Of a stretch of DNA of 64,000 bases, positions 63,008 through 64,000 are shown piece after piece. Within the stretch, counting starts at the first letter, position 1. Each line of letters opens with the position of its first letter. The translations under genes were made by a program, and so were the position numbers. The DNA comes from Endobacterium cereale (GTDB taxonomy: Bacteria > Pseudomonadota > Alphaproteobacteria > Rhizobiales > Rhizobiaceae): contig NZ_WIXI01000038.1 in NCBI RefSeq assembly GCF_009617585.1, positions 1 through 64,000 of the forward strand. Reading direction: 5' to 3'. The notes below the pieces were generated by a model, which searched no databases, was not told where the DNA came from, and saw nothing but the letters and a program-made list of their open reading frames with translations.

Positions 63008-64000
63008 TCAAGTCTCGCTGACATTTTTGAGGAGGACGGACTGATCTGTCAGGTAACGCGCAAAGATCGGCAGGCTGGCGCCACCGATGGCACGCGCCTG
63101 CGAACCGACCTTGCCCTCGATGATGTCGGGAATGACGACGCCGCGCAGGTCGAGCCGTGCCACGGCTTCGAGCGTTGCGGTGACGATACGCTTCCTGACC
63201 CAGGCCGGAAAACCGCCATCGATGACGGCGGCACCGAAGTCGATGATCGAGGCCGCTGCCACGATGGCCTGCGCCAATGCAGCCGCCGTCGCCTGAATCC
63301 AAAGCTCCAGCGGCTCGCCGAAATCAACCCATTCATCGGCGGAGTACCAGAGCGGCTGCGAATCGATGCCACGTTCGCGCAGCATGTTTTCCAGAACGAA
63401 AATCGAGGCGATATCGAGGAGCTGACGGTTTTCGCCATCCTTGCCGCGCACTGGAAGCGGACCGACGGCACCCGCCGTACCGGTTCGACCGGAAAAGATG
63501 CTGGAATTCAAAACGATACCGCCACCGATGAACGAGCCGATAAACAGGTAGATGAAATCCGGGTAGGTGGGTCCGACACCAAAGACCAGTTCGGCACCGC
63601 AGGCACTGGTGGCATCGTTCTGGAGATAGACCGGATGCGCAACGCGGGCCGCCACTTCGGCCTGCAGGTCAAAACCGTGCCAGACCTCCATGGCGCCTGA
63701 TGGTGCGCCGATCTCATCGGCCCAGTTCCACAGTTCGAATGGCGCGGCGATGCCGATGCCGGCAATGCGCGCCTGTTCCTCCGCGCTCATCTGCTGTTCG
63801 ATATCGGCTAGGCCGTTGGTGATGATCCGCAGAATTTCCTGCGGCAGCGGATAGGCATAGGTCTCGTGATAACGCTTGCGGACATTGCCGACAAAATCCA
63901 TCAGCACCAGATCGGCACTGCGGCGACCGATTTTCACTCCGAAGGACAGGACCGCATCGGGATTGAGCCGCATCGGCACCGATGGCTGGCCGACACGGCC
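63008..64000 (-). CDS. ROK-family protein, probable NagC/XylR-type regulator (5' end outside the window)
   Basis: 330 residues of a ROK (repressor, ORF, kinase) protein are visible, and the frame continues past the window edge. The visible part starts with GRVGQPSVPMRLNPDAVLSFGVKIGRRS, the usual junction after a winged-helix DNA-binding domain in ROK regulators. The ATP/sugar fold follows (GIGIAAPFELWNWADEIGAP; YLQNDATSACGAELVFG; FIYLFIGSFIGGGIVLNSSIF). The catalytic DxGxT and ExGH patterns are weak, consistent with a regulator rather than a sugar kinase. It is the next upstream gene on the same strand as the aminotransferase. Confidence 0.85.
   Translation of the reverse strand, partial: GRVGQPSVPMRLNPDAVLSFGVKIGRRSADLVLMDFVGNVRKRYHETYAYPLPQEILRIITNGLADIEQQMSAEEQARIAGIGIAAPFELWNWADEIGAPSGAMEVWHGFDLQAEVAARVAHPVYLQNDATSACGAELVFGVGPTYPDFIYLFIGSFIGGGIVLNSSIFSGRTGTAGAVGPLPVRGKDGENRQLLDIASIFVLENMLRERGIDSQPLWYSADEWVDFGEPLELWIQATAAALAQAIVAAASIIDFGAAVIDGGFPAWVRKRIVTATLEAVARLDLRGVVIPDIIEGKVGSQARAIGGASLPIFARYLTDQSVLLKNVSET

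Noticed and set aside
1..64000. CRISPR arrays, tRNA or rRNA genes, insertion sequences and prophage genes
   Set aside because: No regularly spaced repeats, cloverleaf or rRNA-like stretches, transposases, integrases or phage structural genes were seen.

Overview
This window looks like a chromosomal segment of an alphaproteobacterium of the Rhizobiaceae (Agrobacterium/Rhizobium lineage). The grounds are moderately high GC, frequent GTG starts and ATGA/GTGA gene overlaps, a cellulose operon with the rhizobial genes bcsN and bcsK, an HWE-type histidine kinase, and a cluster built around an amino acid:[carrier protein] ligase of the kind described from Bradyrhizobium and Agrobacterium. No rRNA, tRNA, insertion sequence, prophage or CRISPR array was seen. 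The segment is coding-dense, apart from a roughly 760-bp structured non-coding stretch at 10860-11621.

Layout. 1-7.9 kb: purC, then a TetR regulator overlapping it, and a complete RND tripartite efflux system (lipoprotein adaptor, HAE1 pump, outer-membrane factor) ending in a strong terminator. 8-10.9 kb: the elongation factor P module, with efp divergent from epmA-epmB (EF-P lysylation). 11.6-17.5 kb: an apparent five-gene operon with a stand-alone carrier protein, an acyl-CoA dehydrogenase-like flavoenzyme, a seryl-tRNA-synthetase-like amino acid:carrier protein ligase with its three zinc ligands, a DUF1839 protein and a GH2 beta-mannosidase-like protein. 17.5-22.2 kb: a convergent tandem alpha/beta-hydrolase and a divergent 875-aa multidomain protein whose kinase-like and aminotransferase-like active sites both look degenerate. 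This carrier-protein locus is the best candidate for an undescribed pathway.

22.4-31.1 kb: a small-gene region with hairpins, a stand-alone Lrp ligand-binding domain, a LysR regulator divergent from probable lysine/pipecolate catabolic genes (amaA-amaB), an S58 peptidase, an HWE/GAF sensor kinase and an APC amino-acid permease. 31.2-45.9 kb: a surface-glycan locus. One apparent operon joins an oligopeptide/microcin C-type ABC importer (ATPase, binding protein, two permeases) to three glycosyltransferases. Beside it lie a DXD glycosyltransferase, a polysaccharide deacetylase, a GT4 glycosyltransferase, a UDP-sugar dehydrogenase and a methyltransferase.

45.9-61.1 kb: a cyclic-nucleotide-binding-domain protein paired with a 907-aa ABC exporter-like protein that has lost its Walker A lysine and other ATPase motifs, then htpG, then bcsN-bcsA-bcsB-bcsZ-bcsK (minus strand) and an upstream retropepsin-like protein. 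61.2-64 kb: an unknown 160-aa protein, a class I aminotransferase, and a ROK-family regulator running off the window end.
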